In this document: one piece after another, positions 37,366-49,244 of the stretch
Layout: each line of letters begins with the position of its first letter
How positions within the stretch are numbered: position 1 is the first letter of the stretch
Assembly (NCBI GenBank): GCA_941918925.1
Contig: OW799233.1
Coordinates: forward strand, 172,340,235-172,404,234
Source: Phyto melanocephala
Taxonomy: Eukaryota > Arthropoda > Insecta > Diptera > Rhinophoridae
Direction: 5' to 3'
DNA length: 64,000 nt
Notes under the pieces: model-generated
Database searches by the model: none
Told to the model about the DNA's origin: nothing
The model's input: only the letters and a program-made list of their open reading frames with translations
Made by a program: the position numbers and the translations under genes

Positions 37366-39465
37366 CAGTAGACTCGCGGTAACAAAAACACTGCCTTACG
37401 TGAACACCGAATAAGATGAACATAATTTTTTTTTACACTGACTACTCTGTAGCGTGAAAACAGTGAGAAAGCCTTATAACGTGAACAAATTTATCGGTTA
37501 TCCAAATTGTTTTCATAAAAAGGGGTATCCCCGTTAATTATTGCACAGGTTTGGTTTAGTGCGCGCTGCTGATTTAGCATGATATAATCTAAAGTTTTTC
37601 GTGAAAAGTGTCACAACAACTACCAAAATTCTAAAGTTAAACTTCTTGTGATTAGAAAGGAAAAAAATCCTCGTTCTTTTAGAAATTTTGAATCTTCTGT
37701 GGATTACAATTCCTCCATATCGTAATGGGTGACAGATGCCATTTTTAAAAGTTAGCTTAATCATTAATGGACGCTATTGGCTATTTAAATTCAACTTGGC
37801 AACGTTTTGAAAAAAAAAAACAAGTAAGAGCACTATATTCGGCTGTGCCGAATTTTTTATACCCACCACCAATTTTGTGTACATTTAAAGCACAATATTT
37901 ATTATTTTGTAAATCGCTATGGAATAATCTCTTTATAATAAAATATTTATCACTTTCTTTGTAGAGGGTGGTTAAGTTTTAACGGCCCATGTTGAAGGTG
38001 AACTACACCTAGTCTTTAAATTTGTTGTCTGCATTTCATTTGACATTTCCCAATCTCAAACTTACTCAATTTGATCCGTGGAAAGCAAATGAGCAACGCT
38101 TCAAAGGTTTTTTATAAAAATGGGCGTTCAAATCAAAATGCATTTTGTGCCATTTGGCCGATATTTTGTTAAATACATAATTGAACCATAAAAATATTAT
38201 CATTATAAAAAGAAATGATAATAATTTCTTAAATAATTTGTGTTTTATTTAAAATCATCATCGGCCATTAAAATTTAACCACCCTTAATAACTTCGATAT
38301 GATAGTAAAATGTTTTCGTAAATTTAGTCTTTCAATGAAAGTAGGCGTTATAGTAGGCGTGTCAAAGTTGTTTTTGCTAATGAGTAAAACTTAGATATTT
38401 CAATATAGCTCTTTATTATTCCAAAATCTTTATTAATAAAAAAAATTATATGAATTTTAGGTAAAACCTTATATGGGAGGTGGGCGTAAAAGTGGGCGTG
38501 GCACATTGATTTTCCGTTACAGAAAAGCCTCTGACCAAAAAGTAAAGTGTGCGAAATTTCAGAATCATACATCTAATTTTGTCCGTTTTATTAGGTTTTA
38601 AATTTAAAATATACTGAAAAATACACTGCGCGGTATAAATTTTCGTACATTTTTATCCATAACTCCTTTCCTAATGCATAGATGTAGACAATTTTTGGAG
38701 AGAGATATTGTTTTGACTCGAGAAATATATATTCGAAGTTTCATGACTGTACGTTGATGCGTTTGGACACAAAACCATTTTATTCGATGTTCGTAGGACA
38801 CGGTTTTTTCGACCTACTCTTGCATTACGAGCTATAACTCACTTCCTAATATTCCGATTTAGCCCATTTTCAATACCAAACAAACCTTTTCTATAAGAAA
38901 GATTCTGGCAAAGCCCCCTAGCTTTTTCGGTGCGACCTCTATCGTGCTTTCAACAGACGGACAGACGTACAGACGGACGGACATAGCTAGATCGTCGTCA
39001 AATCAAACCCTGATTCAGAATATATATACTTTATGGGGTCTAAAATGGATATTTCGATGTGTTACAAACGGAATGACAAAATGAATATACCCCCACCATT
39101 TTTTTGGTGGCGGGTATAAAAACAATTGGAAAATGCTGGCGGAACATTTTTAGCTCTTTAGGAGATAAAGAAGACTGTGAAGAGGATATCCCGTTAGCTA
39201 TTTTGAGCGAAAGAATTTGTTCAGCAATTAAAATTTAAAAATTAAAGGATAATCGCAAAGGTAATACATTTTTTTAATTCAATTTAAACGTACTTTTTGT
39301 TCTTTACATAACAATCCAAAACACAAAAGAATATATGAATTTGAGTCAAAATACATGTCTTATTTATTTGGAAATTTTTAATAGTAACATCTTCGTCAAC
39401 ATAAACAGCTTTGCAAACGTGAACACGCTCGGTTTTTAATATTTCACGTTACCGCGAGTCTACAG
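37366..39465. mobile_element. pogo/Tigger-like DNA element with nested repeat
   Basis: The ends are CAGTAGACTCGCGGTAAC at the left and GTTACCGCGAGTCTACAG at the right, inverted with one mismatch. TA duplications lie at 37364-37365 and 39466-39467. Immediately inside both ends are GTGAACA motifs. Between the left end and the nested repeat (37818-39121) about 450 bp remain. Between the repeat and the right end about 340 bp remain, with only vague coding character. The pogo call comes from CAG-type ends and TA duplication; no transposase motif is firm. Confidence 0.65.
37818..39121 (+). repeat. Dispersed non-coding repeat family, copy B (fullest copy)
   Basis: It opens AAGTAAGAGCACTATATTCGG with the perfect hairpin TTCGGCTGTGCCGAA and then TTTATACCCACCACC. 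It closes with GACGGACAGACGTACAGACG (about 38953), ATATATACTTTATGGGG (about 39022) and GGTGGCGGGTATAAAAA, which mirrors the opening TTTATACCCACCACC. The interior has GTGGGCGT / GGGCGTGGCA motifs (about 38480). It is non-coding and inserted within the pogo-like element. Confidence 0.65.
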
Positions 39466-39739
39466 TATTGATGAAAAATATAATTTCAAAGTTAGTATTT
39501 GCCATACAAATTAGAATTTATTCAATTTTAAAAGCGTTTTTTGTTATGCTCTTGCTTTAAGATACCTATTCTCTCAACAGTGCTGCCATATTTTATTAAA
39601 GTTTAATACGCTTTGTACACTAAATAATAACCAAAACAGTATTCTTCTTAAAAGTCGCACACGTTATGCTCCTTCAACATTAAAGAAAGGATTCAAAAAA
39701 GGCTGAATAAGCTAGTTACGCAGAAATTTGTTTTAAGTG

Positions 39740-40860
39740 TGCCAATACCTATTCCAGAATTATCGTTCTGTTAGCAACAAAAAATACAAAATCCGAAATA
39801 CATATGTACATATAACAGCCTATAATGAAAATCCATTATAAGAGCTTCGAAAGTTAATTTCACAATCCCTGCGTATTTAACTAATATCATCAAAAGTTAC
39901 CTTCGCAATCAAACCCAATTATCATATATAGAAAAAATAACATCAGACCAGATCTGTGGCATATTCCATACGATCAAATCCTCAGACTGGATGTGCCCGA
40001 TGACTGTCATCTGGTAGGTACGATATTGCAGAAGATGTTATTGCTAGACATGTGAATGACGTAAACGAAAATTAAAAAGGGTAATGTTATGGAGTAAAAC
40101 ATGGTTGGGGCAACATAATTTAAGTCTTGCCACGGAGAAAACAGAGCCCTTATGCTTACATAAATGAATTTCTCCTGGAGATAGATTTCAGCATCCTAAG
40201 CACAAGAATAACGATATAATAATATGCTGAAATGCTCGGGAGTAAGATTTAATAGAAAACTTAAATTCAGCCATCAAACAAAACATGCTGTTAATAAAGC
40301 TGGAAGGCTAATCGAAATGCTCAGCAAACTAATGGCAAATGTAGGAAGATATACACAGGTCAAATGGAAACAAAGCATGGCAGCAAAGTAAAGGGAACGT
40401 ACCGTGGAACACAGAACAGGTGAAATATAACATTAACGTTAAGAGTAGCATCAACATATCATACAGTTTCACAGAAAGCAGTTTTTATTATTAGCAGTAC
40501 AATACCAAAGGATCCTTTAATTGACGAGAGAGCTTATAAATATATGCCGATCGAAAGCATGGAAACGAAGAAGATAAAAGCAAGTTACGGATGGGAACAC
40601 TCAGAAAGTTTCTGGAGAAATGGAATCACTCTGTTTAAGGAAGATGAACCCTAACCTAGTACCAAGTTCAGTGGAAGAGAGGCAGAGATCAATAACTTCT
40701 TAACACAAATGTTGTCGGGGCAACAAAAACTGACAATTTAAGCTGTGTATATGGCAACAGAGATATGGCAATGCAAAAAATACTGCTAAGAGAAAGAGAA
40801 ACGAATTTGGAGAAAGAGAGTAACTATTTAAAATATAGTAACCGAAAAGTTATAGGGAAA
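39740..40860 (+). mobile_element. R1-clade-like LINE, heavily decayed
   Basis: Plus-strand frames in order: LWHIPYDQILRLDVPDDCHL (about 39955), then a GVRFNRKLKFSHQTKHAVNK stretch and AGRLIEMLSKLMANVG (about 40240-40345), and RVASTYHTVSQKAVFIISSTIP (about 40440-40510). The spacing and wording fit the reverse-transcriptase second half and downstream region of R1-type LINEs. Many frameshifts are present. No 5' part or tail was defined. Confidence 0.6.
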
Positions 40861-42230
40861 TAAAAATTGTCCTAAGAACTAAGTTTATATTTGCTAACTT
40901 ATAATATTTATTTTTTAAAATTTATTTTATAGCTTAATGAAGAAGACTAACCTGGATATAAGATAACCATTACCTGCCTAGACGCAGACCTAAGATGATT
41001 AAGGAAAATTACCATGAACTTCTATTCGAAGTAATGCTATAGAAAAATTCTCAGAAAGTGGTAGGTTTTTTTTAAGACATTACCACATTCCGGATGTAAC
41101 GACATCCAATGATCGAAATAGATTTTCCTAACTCACCAAGAAAAGAAAAACACTCAATCCAGTAATCACTTTCAATTAAAACTTATCAATGATTCCAAAT
41201 TTCAAGTGAACACTTGTCTACTGCTTTACTCACACTCACTCACACCTATTTACACATTCATATGAACATAGTGTTGTTGTGTTTTAATAATTAATTTTCA
41301 TACACGAAGCGTGTTGTTATTCACGCCTTGCGCGCCATGAATGAATTAAAATCAGTTTAAAAGGTCTCAGAAAGTGTTGCTGATACCAAAAAAAAGGTTG
41401 CAATGGTTTGGGCGATTATCGCCTTGTAGAGTTATTGTTTAAAAAATATAAAATCTGTAACGGTAGTAAGGGTTACAATAGTTTATGTTGTGATCATGTT
41501 AACTGCCACCATAAATTGTTCGTCTGTTTTTCAGTTGTTGTTCAATTTTATTTGTTGCTTTTATTTTGTTCTGCATTCATTTAACATGTAATCGTGTGTA
41601 ATAATGATTGAACAAGAAATTAATTTCTTCCGTTTGTCATCTTCTTTTGGAAAACTTAAATTTACTGCTAAAGGATTAGGATGAATGAACCTACAATTTT
41701 TCCTTTTTTCTTTTATGTTTTTGTTTCCTTCTTTTCTCTAGTTCAAACGCACATTAAACGTTTCTGTTTTCGAAACGGCATGAACGAGTACAAAGAATTT
41801 GTTCAAGTGGAAGCGGTTTGCAAAAACAACATGTAGGAAGAAAACGTTTTTTTTTTAATATTTCTTTTGTAATAATACAAAGATTTGTGGGAATTTAATG
41901 CTGAAATAAACACCGTGCAAAAATTTTTAAGCTGTTAAGACGAAATCAAATGCTTAACATTTGTAAAAGCTGTTAAGCCTTTTGACACAAGACAGCTGTA
42001 ATGAACTTGTAACTAAGTGTATTATATGCCTTGAAAATTTTAAGTTTAATTTAAAGCTAAAAAAAAATATTAAGAGAATTTTTTTATTTACACAAACAGT
42101 ACACACACGAAATAATAACAATCGACTTAGAGTTGTAACTTTTAAATGTAAAGGATTTTAACAGAAATTTCTAGAAATAGAATTTATACAAATTGTTTAA
42201 AAACGACAAAAATAGAAAATTATTTTACAC
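40861..42230. other. Gene-free stretch
   Basis: No exon or transposon motif was recognised. Confidence 0.4.
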
Positions 42231-43260
42231 CTCTACAGCCCACGATGATGTAATTGGAGGCAATTACTTCCCAGCAATTATTTATGGTGTACCCGGTAAG
42301 GAGCAAAAAAAATCATGCCTTCTTATAGCGCAATATTAGAGCGCATTCGAGGGTGCTATAAATGGAAGTCAGAAATTTCTATTAAATATATTTAATTTTT
42401 TACAAAATAACTTACTGCAACTTCTCTCGCTTACGAGGATGCAGGAATGTAAGCGAATGATTACCTCTCTTTACTGTAGTTCTTAAAAACACATAAAAGA
42501 GACATGATATTACTGCACCATGTGTGAAAATAGCAAATAATTAGAGCATCAAAGAGCCCTACCAAGTGGGACATCTCATATAAAAATCATGCCTTCCTGA
42601 AGCAGGTTGGGAAAGGAGAGTACATTTATCTCTCCCTTACAAACCTGCTTCCGGGTATGCAGTAATTTTTGCTGGGTTATCACGCTTGCTTAGACACAGG
42701 AACTTAAATAAGTACTTACCACCCTCGCTTACCTATAGAGACTCGTATAAGTACTTATTACGGTCGCTTATTAATTTTACTTGATTTTTATGTCCTACAT
42801 AACCTATTACTACTATGGCCTTACAGAAGTCGTTCGGTTCTTTTAAGGACGAAAATTCGGTTAGATTATTCTGCGATGCATTCATTTAAAAATCAGTGAA
42901 AATCTTTAAGTCATTACTTTTTAAATGAAATGCCTTACCGTTGTTGTCGTTGTATATTTGATTGGATCTTAGCATATTTCGCAATTCGAAATTGCATGGT
43001 GTGTGCATCTAAGCAAATTTCTAAAAATAAGAACTTGCGTATCACATTAAAAATCAAGTCATTACTAAAATACTTCTTTGTAAGACAGACGATAGGTAAT
43101 ACTCATTGAAACATAAGTTGTTTAGTAAGAGCAAGTCATTGCCTAGTTCTTGCTGGGAGAAAAGAATTTACTGAAAGTTATTTAGAAAACCAATATTAAG
43201 AATTTTCTACCAAACGATAAATATTTATTAAATAAAAGTTACAAAATAAATCTAAATTTG
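42231..43260. repeat. Unclassified repeat with hairpins and palindromes
   Basis: AATCATGCCTTC occurs twice (about 42312 and 42586). TAAGTACTTA occurs twice in the interval 42709-42760, each followed by a TCGCTTA block. A 53-bp hairpin sits at 42599-42651. GCAATTACTTCCCAGCAATTA is near 42260. It is non-coding. It may be a non-autonomous DNA element, but I could not find its ends. Confidence 0.4.
42599..42651. repeat. Imperfect hairpin, ~22-bp stem
   Basis: GAAGCAGGTT... pairs with ...AACCTGCTTC, continuing with GGAGAG/CTCTCC around the 8-base loop TACATTTA. It has the size of a small hairpin RNA, but such structures also occur in MITEs. No expression evidence is available. Confidence 0.5.
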
Positions 43261-43272
43261 GTTGAATTTTTA

Positions 43273-44675
43273 GGCTCCACGAAAAGTCCCCCAATGAAAT
43301 TACGCCCAAACGAAAAATGAAATATTCTCCAAATTTTTTTCATAAACTTTTCGGTTTTATTTTATATGAAATAATTCCCAATTTTTTTGGGCCGTTTTTC
43401 ATTTTTTTTTTTTTTTAAATTATTTCATTTCTCATTTGGGGTTTTCAAATTATGAAATTATCTCCAATGAAATAACACCCAAAAAATTTTTAAAATTCGG
43501 GGCTTGTTTCGTAGTGTGCTTGTGAATTAATTATATAAAAATAGGCCTTTTACAAGAAAACTTTTAGCCTGTGAATTATTACAATATCTTTCGAATGTTT
43601 ACAGATATTTCTATTTGTGTTCATATTGACGAATAGAAAATCAACAAAAAAGTGCATTTTTTCAAAAACATTAATGAAAACGTTTTGGATTTGGATGGTG
43701 CGATCTTTGTGACAGACTACGAAATTAGTCTACGGACGGCAATAATGGTTGTTTTTCCTAAATCAAAAGTAATCGGTTGTTGGTTCCACTTCTGCCAAGC
43801 AGTGAGGAGGTACATAATAACAAAGTCCAACCAACTGGCAGCATTTGTACATACAACGTATATTTTCTCCATCTTGAATTCATGAACAACCATTTTGTTT
43901 TTTTTACCATTTCGCATTTATTTATGTATGTATATACATAAAAATGATTTTTTGGTAGTTGGGTTTCAAAAATAAATATATTGGAAATATTAAACAATTC
44001 TTTGTCCATACTTCCTCACATCTCCATTACAGAAAATGACTGCTTTCTTTACAGCATTGTAACTATAATTACGTCTCCCATGAGTTGGATTTTAAAGCCA
44101 TTCGTAAAGTTTTAGGATAGCTCGTTGGTGGCTGATCTGAAATAACTTCCGTCTTATAAGGGAAAATAACTGCACTTGACTTAGTCCACTTACAAAACCA
44201 AAAGTAGTCGCTATTAAACGAGCTTTGTATGTTCCTTCACCAAAAAAAAAAATTATTATGAATGCCGGCACACTTTCGAAGTTGCATATATCCTTATTAT
44301 GAAGAAGACGCCTGCGGGCCTCCACACGATTCCTTTCAATAATTTTGCGATTTTGCTGTTAATCCATATTGACTTCATGAAATCCTTAGTGAAATTGACT
44401 CTTTTATGAATTTCGGGCATAATTTCATTTTTGTTGCTGATGGGGTTTATTTCATTGGGGGTTATGTTATTTTCATCATTGGGAGTTATTTCATATGAAA
44501 TAACTCCCAAATGTTGGGGGTTGTTTCGTTTTCGCATTGGGGTTTATTTCATTTATTTTTCGATGTTATTTCATTCACTGTTTTTGGGTATTATTTCCTA
44601 TTTTTTTTTTTTGGGTTTATTTCATTGAAGGTTGTCTCCTGGGCGTTATTTCATTAGGGGGCTTTTCGTGGAGCC
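43273..44675 (+). mobile_element. Mutator-like element (MULE), copy 1, both ends
   Basis: The ends GGCTCCACGAAAAG and CTTTTCGTGGAGCC are inverted repeats. Flanking GAATTTTTA (43264-43272) and GAATTTCTT (44676-44684) look like a 9-bp target duplication with two mismatches, as MULEs make. Both subterminal regions are built of the repeated motif GGG-x-GTTATTTCAT and its complement. The centre holds a MULE transposase fragment. A second copy lies at 54028. Confidence 0.8.
43652..43885 (+). pseudogene. MULE transposase fragment
   Basis: The frame reads NVLDLDGAIFVTDYEISLRT, then VVFPKSKVIGCWFHFCQAVR. FVTDYE carries the second catalytic Asp of the MULE DDE domain, and GCWFHFCQ is the family's C..H motif. 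Only about 60 codons of the domain survive. The antisense-strand frames around 44092-44537, conserved in both copies, may be part of the same old gene in inverted position or just shadow frames. Confidence 0.7.
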
Positions 44676-44939
44676 GAATTTCTTTGGGGAAAAAATTCAA
44701 TCCAATATGCAAATTCAGCTCGTACGAAGAGTCGTACGTATCGCAATTTAAACGAATTTTTATTTAATTTCATTTAAAAAACTTCCTGTGTGCATTAATT
44801 ATTTATTTCGCCTACATTCAAAACTCGCAAATGTTTTTTAACAAAGGGTTCCAAATAGACGGTCAGACTTCTAAAAAATTGTCTGTTGGTTAAAATCAAC
44901 TTTTAGAAGCCCCTACTAGTTGCACAGACCTGTCTAAAG

Positions 44940-45130
44940 TATTAGCGTTTTGAAAATTTCCGTAAATGAATCGCTATCGAAATTGCTTCGACTATATTAT
45001 ACTTTCTGAGATATCAGTAAATAAACACGACTGCCTCTGTTGTTTCCCATATCTTTTCGAAAAAAGTCAAAAATTTTCAGTCCTAAAATAATTCACAGAC
45101 ATGTTTGCTACTGCTTACAAATGGGCATTT
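44940..45130. repeat. Dispersed non-coding repeat (CACGACTGCCTCT family), copy 2
   Basis: Shares TGAAAATTTCCGTAAATGAAT, AAACACGACTGCCTCTGTTG and the following TCAAAAATTTTCAGTCCTA block with 31326-31470. Confidence 0.5.
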
Positions 45131-45505
45131 CCATGAATACGTCAACCACGACTGTAAAACTAAAAACTCTTGAATATTTTCAATAAAAGTTTATTGATAA
45201 AGAAAAAACACTCAAATTGTACTATGCGCAGGTATTAAAAGCTTATTAAATTATTTTAAGAGCAATAATAAGAATTTAATCTCTTTATCTCTTTGACTTA
45301 TTTTAAAGAATTGCAATCAACTATTTTTATTTTAAAAAATTGCAATCAACTTTTTTTAACGGCTTAATTGTAAAAATAAATTGTAATTGTAAATATTCCT
45401 TAAAAATTAGGTTACAACAATAATTAACAAGATCCACAAGAAAAAAGAAAATATAGAGTCCAATTAGCGGGATTTTTTTTGATTAACCTTGGATGTCATT
45501 CTAAT

Positions 45506-46495
45506 GTCACGCACGTAGTGCAAGAACATTATTTGTCTCCGTCATTCGTATTTGAACAGTCGCAAGAGCACCTAATTTAGAATTAAACTTTTTTTCTTAA
45601 CATAATACAAACTTTATTACCTAAGAATACTATTAGAAAAAAATCCGTCACGTACGATATGTCACGAACGATATTTAATTGAATTTATTATAAAATCATT
45701 TAAAGATGGTTTTTAATTAGGTATGATGGATAAACAAAGCTAGGAATAGCCTCTCCCAACTACGTAATATATGGGCATCAGGACAAATCTCAACTAATAC
45801 CAAGCTCAGAATATATAACTCAAATGTCAAATCAGTACTCCTGTACGGTTGCGAATCCTGGACACTGACAGCAAACCTTATTAAGAAGCTACAGACATTT
45901 TCTAACCGCTGTCTAAGAAATATTCTCCGAATGTGGTGGCCCAGAATGATCTCTAACCAGCGACTCTACCCAATCGATATAGAAATTCAAAGGAGAAAGT
46001 GGAGTTGGATTGGACATTCATTAAGAAAGGATGTCAAGGAAACATGCAGATCTGCCCTATGGTGGAATCCTCAAGGAACCAGAATCCAAGGAAGACCAAA
46101 AGCAACATGGCGACGAAACACAAATAACGAAATCCGCCAAATGAATACATCATGGAACGAACTAAAACAACTATCTAAAAACAGGAATGATTACCGTACT
46201 TTCGTAATGGTCCTACGCTCCACATAGAGCTAAAGAAAATTATATATATATGATGGATTTTAAAAGAAAAATATTTGGTTTAGTGTAAGAAATTAAAAAA
46301 AGAAAAAATACTTTATGTCACGTACGATTTATTCTTATTTTTCTGGATATTTTAGACAACAATGATTCGATTATAATTAATTTTTTTTAAATAAAGTACC
46401 CTTTGAATGGAACATAAAGATCTAATTTTGTTTTAGTTACTCTTACTTTTGCAAAAATTACTCCACTTTTAAGGAGCAAAAATGTCACGTACGAT
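45506..46495. repeat. Cluster of GTCACGTACGAT motifs (5 sites)
   Basis: Sites: GTCACGCACGTAG at 45506; GTCACGTACGATAT at 45647 directly followed by GTCACGAACGATAT at 45661; GTCACGTACGAT at 46317; and GTCACGTACGAT at 46484. An RTE fragment was inserted between the third and fourth. The CG-rich motif stands out in this AT-rich DNA. The repeat family is unknown. Confidence 0.6.
45732..46248 (+). mobile_element. RTE-clade LINE, 5'-truncated, with 10-bp duplication
   Basis: TATGATGGAT occurs at 45722-45731 and 46249-46258. Between them the plus frame reads TKLRIYNSNVKSVLLYGCES, then LRNILRMWWPRMISNQRLY, RRKWSWIGHSLRK and NPQGTRIQGRPKATWRRNT, ending KNRNDYRTFVMVLRST at 46227. This is the C-terminal part of an RTE polyprotein and is uninterrupted through its last ~150 codons. 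The tail is TATATATATA. It looks younger than most elements here. Confidence 0.85.
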
Positions 46496-47512
46496 GACAT
46501 GGAAATCCCAAATACAAATGCTATGCCTCTAGATCTGTTCATAAAAAAATTTCGGCAAATTAGTTGCTAACTGGAAAGGTTATAGACAAAAATATTTTAA
46601 AAAAAACTTATATCAAGTTACTTAAATCCTTAATTGAGTAGTATAAGTGAAACAATAACTTTAATAGTTCAACCAAAATAAATATTTGTTAAACAACAAC
46701 GAAAAAAAAGATTAAATAAAACAAAAATTTTCTGACTAAGTTTAACAAAAACACTTGAATTAATAAGTAATTTGTGGTTTCCTGTTGCAGCAAATTTATT
46801 AAGCATAACTTCTGGACTTTTTTATGCGACGAAGAGTAGAAAACGATCTTTCGACTGTAGCACTACTTTCCGGCAATGAAACAAAAATGGTAAATATATT
46901 TCTTAAATTTTGATAATTATCTGGGTCACACATAATTAAAACTTTTATCACATTTTCCAGAAGTTCTTGATAGATTTTCCATTTCTGCTTCCAATTCAAA
47001 AGTTCAGCTTCAATCTTAGATTTTAATAGTTTTTTATCTGTTTCTTCATACTTAAAGAAATCGTCTACAAGGACGTCTCAATAAGGGAGATGTATAGCGG
47101 TAGTACTCTTCTACATCCTCTATAGGATGGTTTCGTTCGAATATTAACTTTTCAACAGGAATTTCCATACCAAAGTAAATCTTCTGTGTTACTTCAAAAA
47201 TTATTTTTAATTCTTTTTTTGTTCAAGACACATTATTAAATGTTACTTATATGAGATCTGAACTTCTTTATGTCCTGTTTTGGTAGCATTACAATAAGCG
47301 GTTGCGTGAGAGTAAGTATATCACTTAGAATATATAATCCACACAAAAATTCGTATGAGCTTTAGGAATTTTTTAGGAATAAGGCTTTTGAAGACGTATC
47401 CCTGTCATTCAACTTGGATATCTTTATCAGACCCTCTATTATATTTTCTATATTCACTTTAAATTGCACAATGGAATCATGACGATCAACCCATCTTGTT
47501 TCGCACAATGCA

Positions 47513-48966
47513 CCGTGGCCGAAATACCCAATCTAGCGTCGCTTTAGCGAAATTTTAAAATTAAGAATTTGGCAAGCTTCATTTGCAATTTTGAAAATTT
47601 AAACCTCAACGGGTTTTTTTCTGTTTTCTTTTTTGTTTTGTTCCTTATATTCACACAGCTGTGATCATTAAAACTTTACACATGTTTCAGCAAGTGCAAT
47701 AACTATTTTTGAGCTTTTTTCAAGTGCAATTTTGTTGACAGCAAAAAATTAAATATTTAATTTTTTAATAAGATTTGGGATTTAATTTTTATTAAAAGGT
47801 ATGTATTAAATAAAAAAAAAATAGTTTTGTGATCTGTGATTGTTTGTTTTAGTGCTGAACAGTGGAAAAAGAAAATGTCGTTTGTAAAAGTGTTTTTAGA
47901 TATTAAATCCAATTTTGTGTGGAATAAAAGTAGGGTGGATTCGACCGTATTCGGTTCACTTTTTGTATAGTTTGTTTAAATGGGTTGTTATCTATGTCAA
48001 GTTCAAATATAGGCTGCAAGTTCTTGCAAAGTTTTTATTTTTTTCGTTTTTTAGTTACAATGGCCGAATCTAAACGCACCCTTTTTTTAATATGGCATAG
48101 TCAACCAGTGCCAACAAAAAAATTTTTAATGGTTGAAAATCATATATTTTCAAATGTCATTGATCGCTCGAAATATAGCGAAGAACAATACCACCAAATT
48201 CAGAAACAATTGAGAAATTTTATTAGCAAGCTTATACAAAAGTGGAAAGAATGTCACAGAGTTTTGGCACACAATGGAAGACTTACTTCACGCTCTATTG
48301 GTTTCGTCGGATCCTTTCATTACATCTAAATCAAAAAGCACCTCGAAATACTCCAAAAAACACATCAAAATAGATAATGAGGTCAAGCAGCTTCTGTTAA
48401 ATATAAATGACCTACCTGACAGCATTAATTTTGAAAGATCCGACTCTGAATAGTTTTTTTTTCTTACATTCTTACATTTTAAAAATTCATGGTAAATATG
48501 ACCTTTGACCCTTTGCAAACAAATCTTTATGGACAACATTTTAATAGAAACCTCATTAGCTTTAAAATGAGATTTTGTTTATTGTCGTTGCTTAAAAATT
48601 GAGAAAGATATAGCGAACAACGTTGAACTACTTAGGAAAGATTTTGATGATTTTTCAACTTTTCATGACCTGGTATCTCCGGAACCATTTGGTCGAGCAA
48701 TCCTAAAGCTTGTATTTGTCTTAACCATGTAGAATACAATTTTCGTACCGAATTTCGTCAAGTTTGGAGAGGGTCAGGTCCAAAATGCCTATTTTATTGG
48801 TTGGTTATATATGGATCTACCCATATACTTTAAAAAACAAACAATTTTTAAAATTTAATGAATTGTTTTATTTAAATATATATAAATTAAAAAAAAATCA
48901 TTCACAATTTTTTATGTTTTTGGAGTTTTTAACAAAGCGCCGCTAGATTGGATATTTCGGCCACTG
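47513..48966. mobile_element. DNA transposon of unrecognised family (TGCA duplication)
   Basis: The left end CCGTGGCCGAAATACCCAAT, continuing CTAGCG, matches the inverted right end CAGTGGCCGAAATATCCAAT, continuing CTAGCG; the match is about 35 bp long with a few mismatches. TGCA lies at 47509-47512 and 48967-48970. The hAT frame is continuous once the element and one TGCA are ignored, so the boundaries are firm. The interior holds one protein-like segment (48060-48453) but no transposase I recognise. CAGTGG-type ends resemble hAT or pogo ends, yet the 4-bp duplication fits neither (8 bp and TA). Confidence 0.75.
48060..48453 (+). pseudogene. Unknown ORF inside the 1,454-bp element
   Basis: The segment begins ATGGCC at 48060, directly after a pyrimidine-rich TTTTTTCGTTTTTTAG that looks like a splice acceptor ending at 48054. 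It reads MAESKRTLFLIWHSQPVPTK, then SKYSEEQYHQIQKQLRNFIS and a KLIQKWKEC stretch. After a one-base shift near 48257 the next frame gives WHTMEDLLHALLVSSDPFIT and continues to the stop at 48451. The result is about 130 codons, hydrophilic and charged, with no motif I know. It may be the remaining exon of a transposase or a captured host fragment. Confidence 0.5.
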
Positions 48967-49244
48967 TGCACTGGTGACAATTTGGCTTCAAGTACTTTGC
49001 CAAAAACGCATTTCGCTTGGGATGATGATTTTTAAAATATCTTGTCTTTTCTTTAACGAACGATACAACTTTTTGTATAATTGGCACCTTGTTGGTTTTA
49101 GAAATCGAGTTGTTAAGTTTGTGGGAATAGCACAAAAAACAAATGTCGAAACGCTTGTTTATCAAATAAATAAATAAATAAGTAATTTTATAGTTTAACC
49201 ATTTGTTAAATATCCCTTTGCCCCAATCCCTTAAATCCACGCTT

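Larger units (their letters stand above)
46799..49180 (-). mobile_element. hAT-superfamily transposase remnant, interrupted
   Basis: The minus strand reads CYSHKLNNSISKTNKVPIIQ (about 49120), FFKNHHPKRNAFLAKYL-like sequence (about 49020), and after an insertion CETRWVDRHDSIVQFK (about 47495). The C-terminal dimerisation signature SSATVERSFSTLRRIKKS ends at the stop at 46799. Order and motifs fit hAT transposases. Stops in 47040-47300 show it is dead. The 1,454-bp insertion at 47513 splits it just before the CETRW motif. TIRs of the hAT itself were not found. Confidence 0.8.

Noticed and set aside
42312..42597. Two AATCATGCCTTC boxes considered as a CRISPR-like or tandem array
   Set aside because: Only two copies with no regular spacer pattern, in a eukaryotic context full of transposons.
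44092..44537. Minus-strand frames in the MULE, conserved in copy 2
   Set aside because: Conservation is explained by the two copies being the same element. Without a recognisable domain I do not call them genes.
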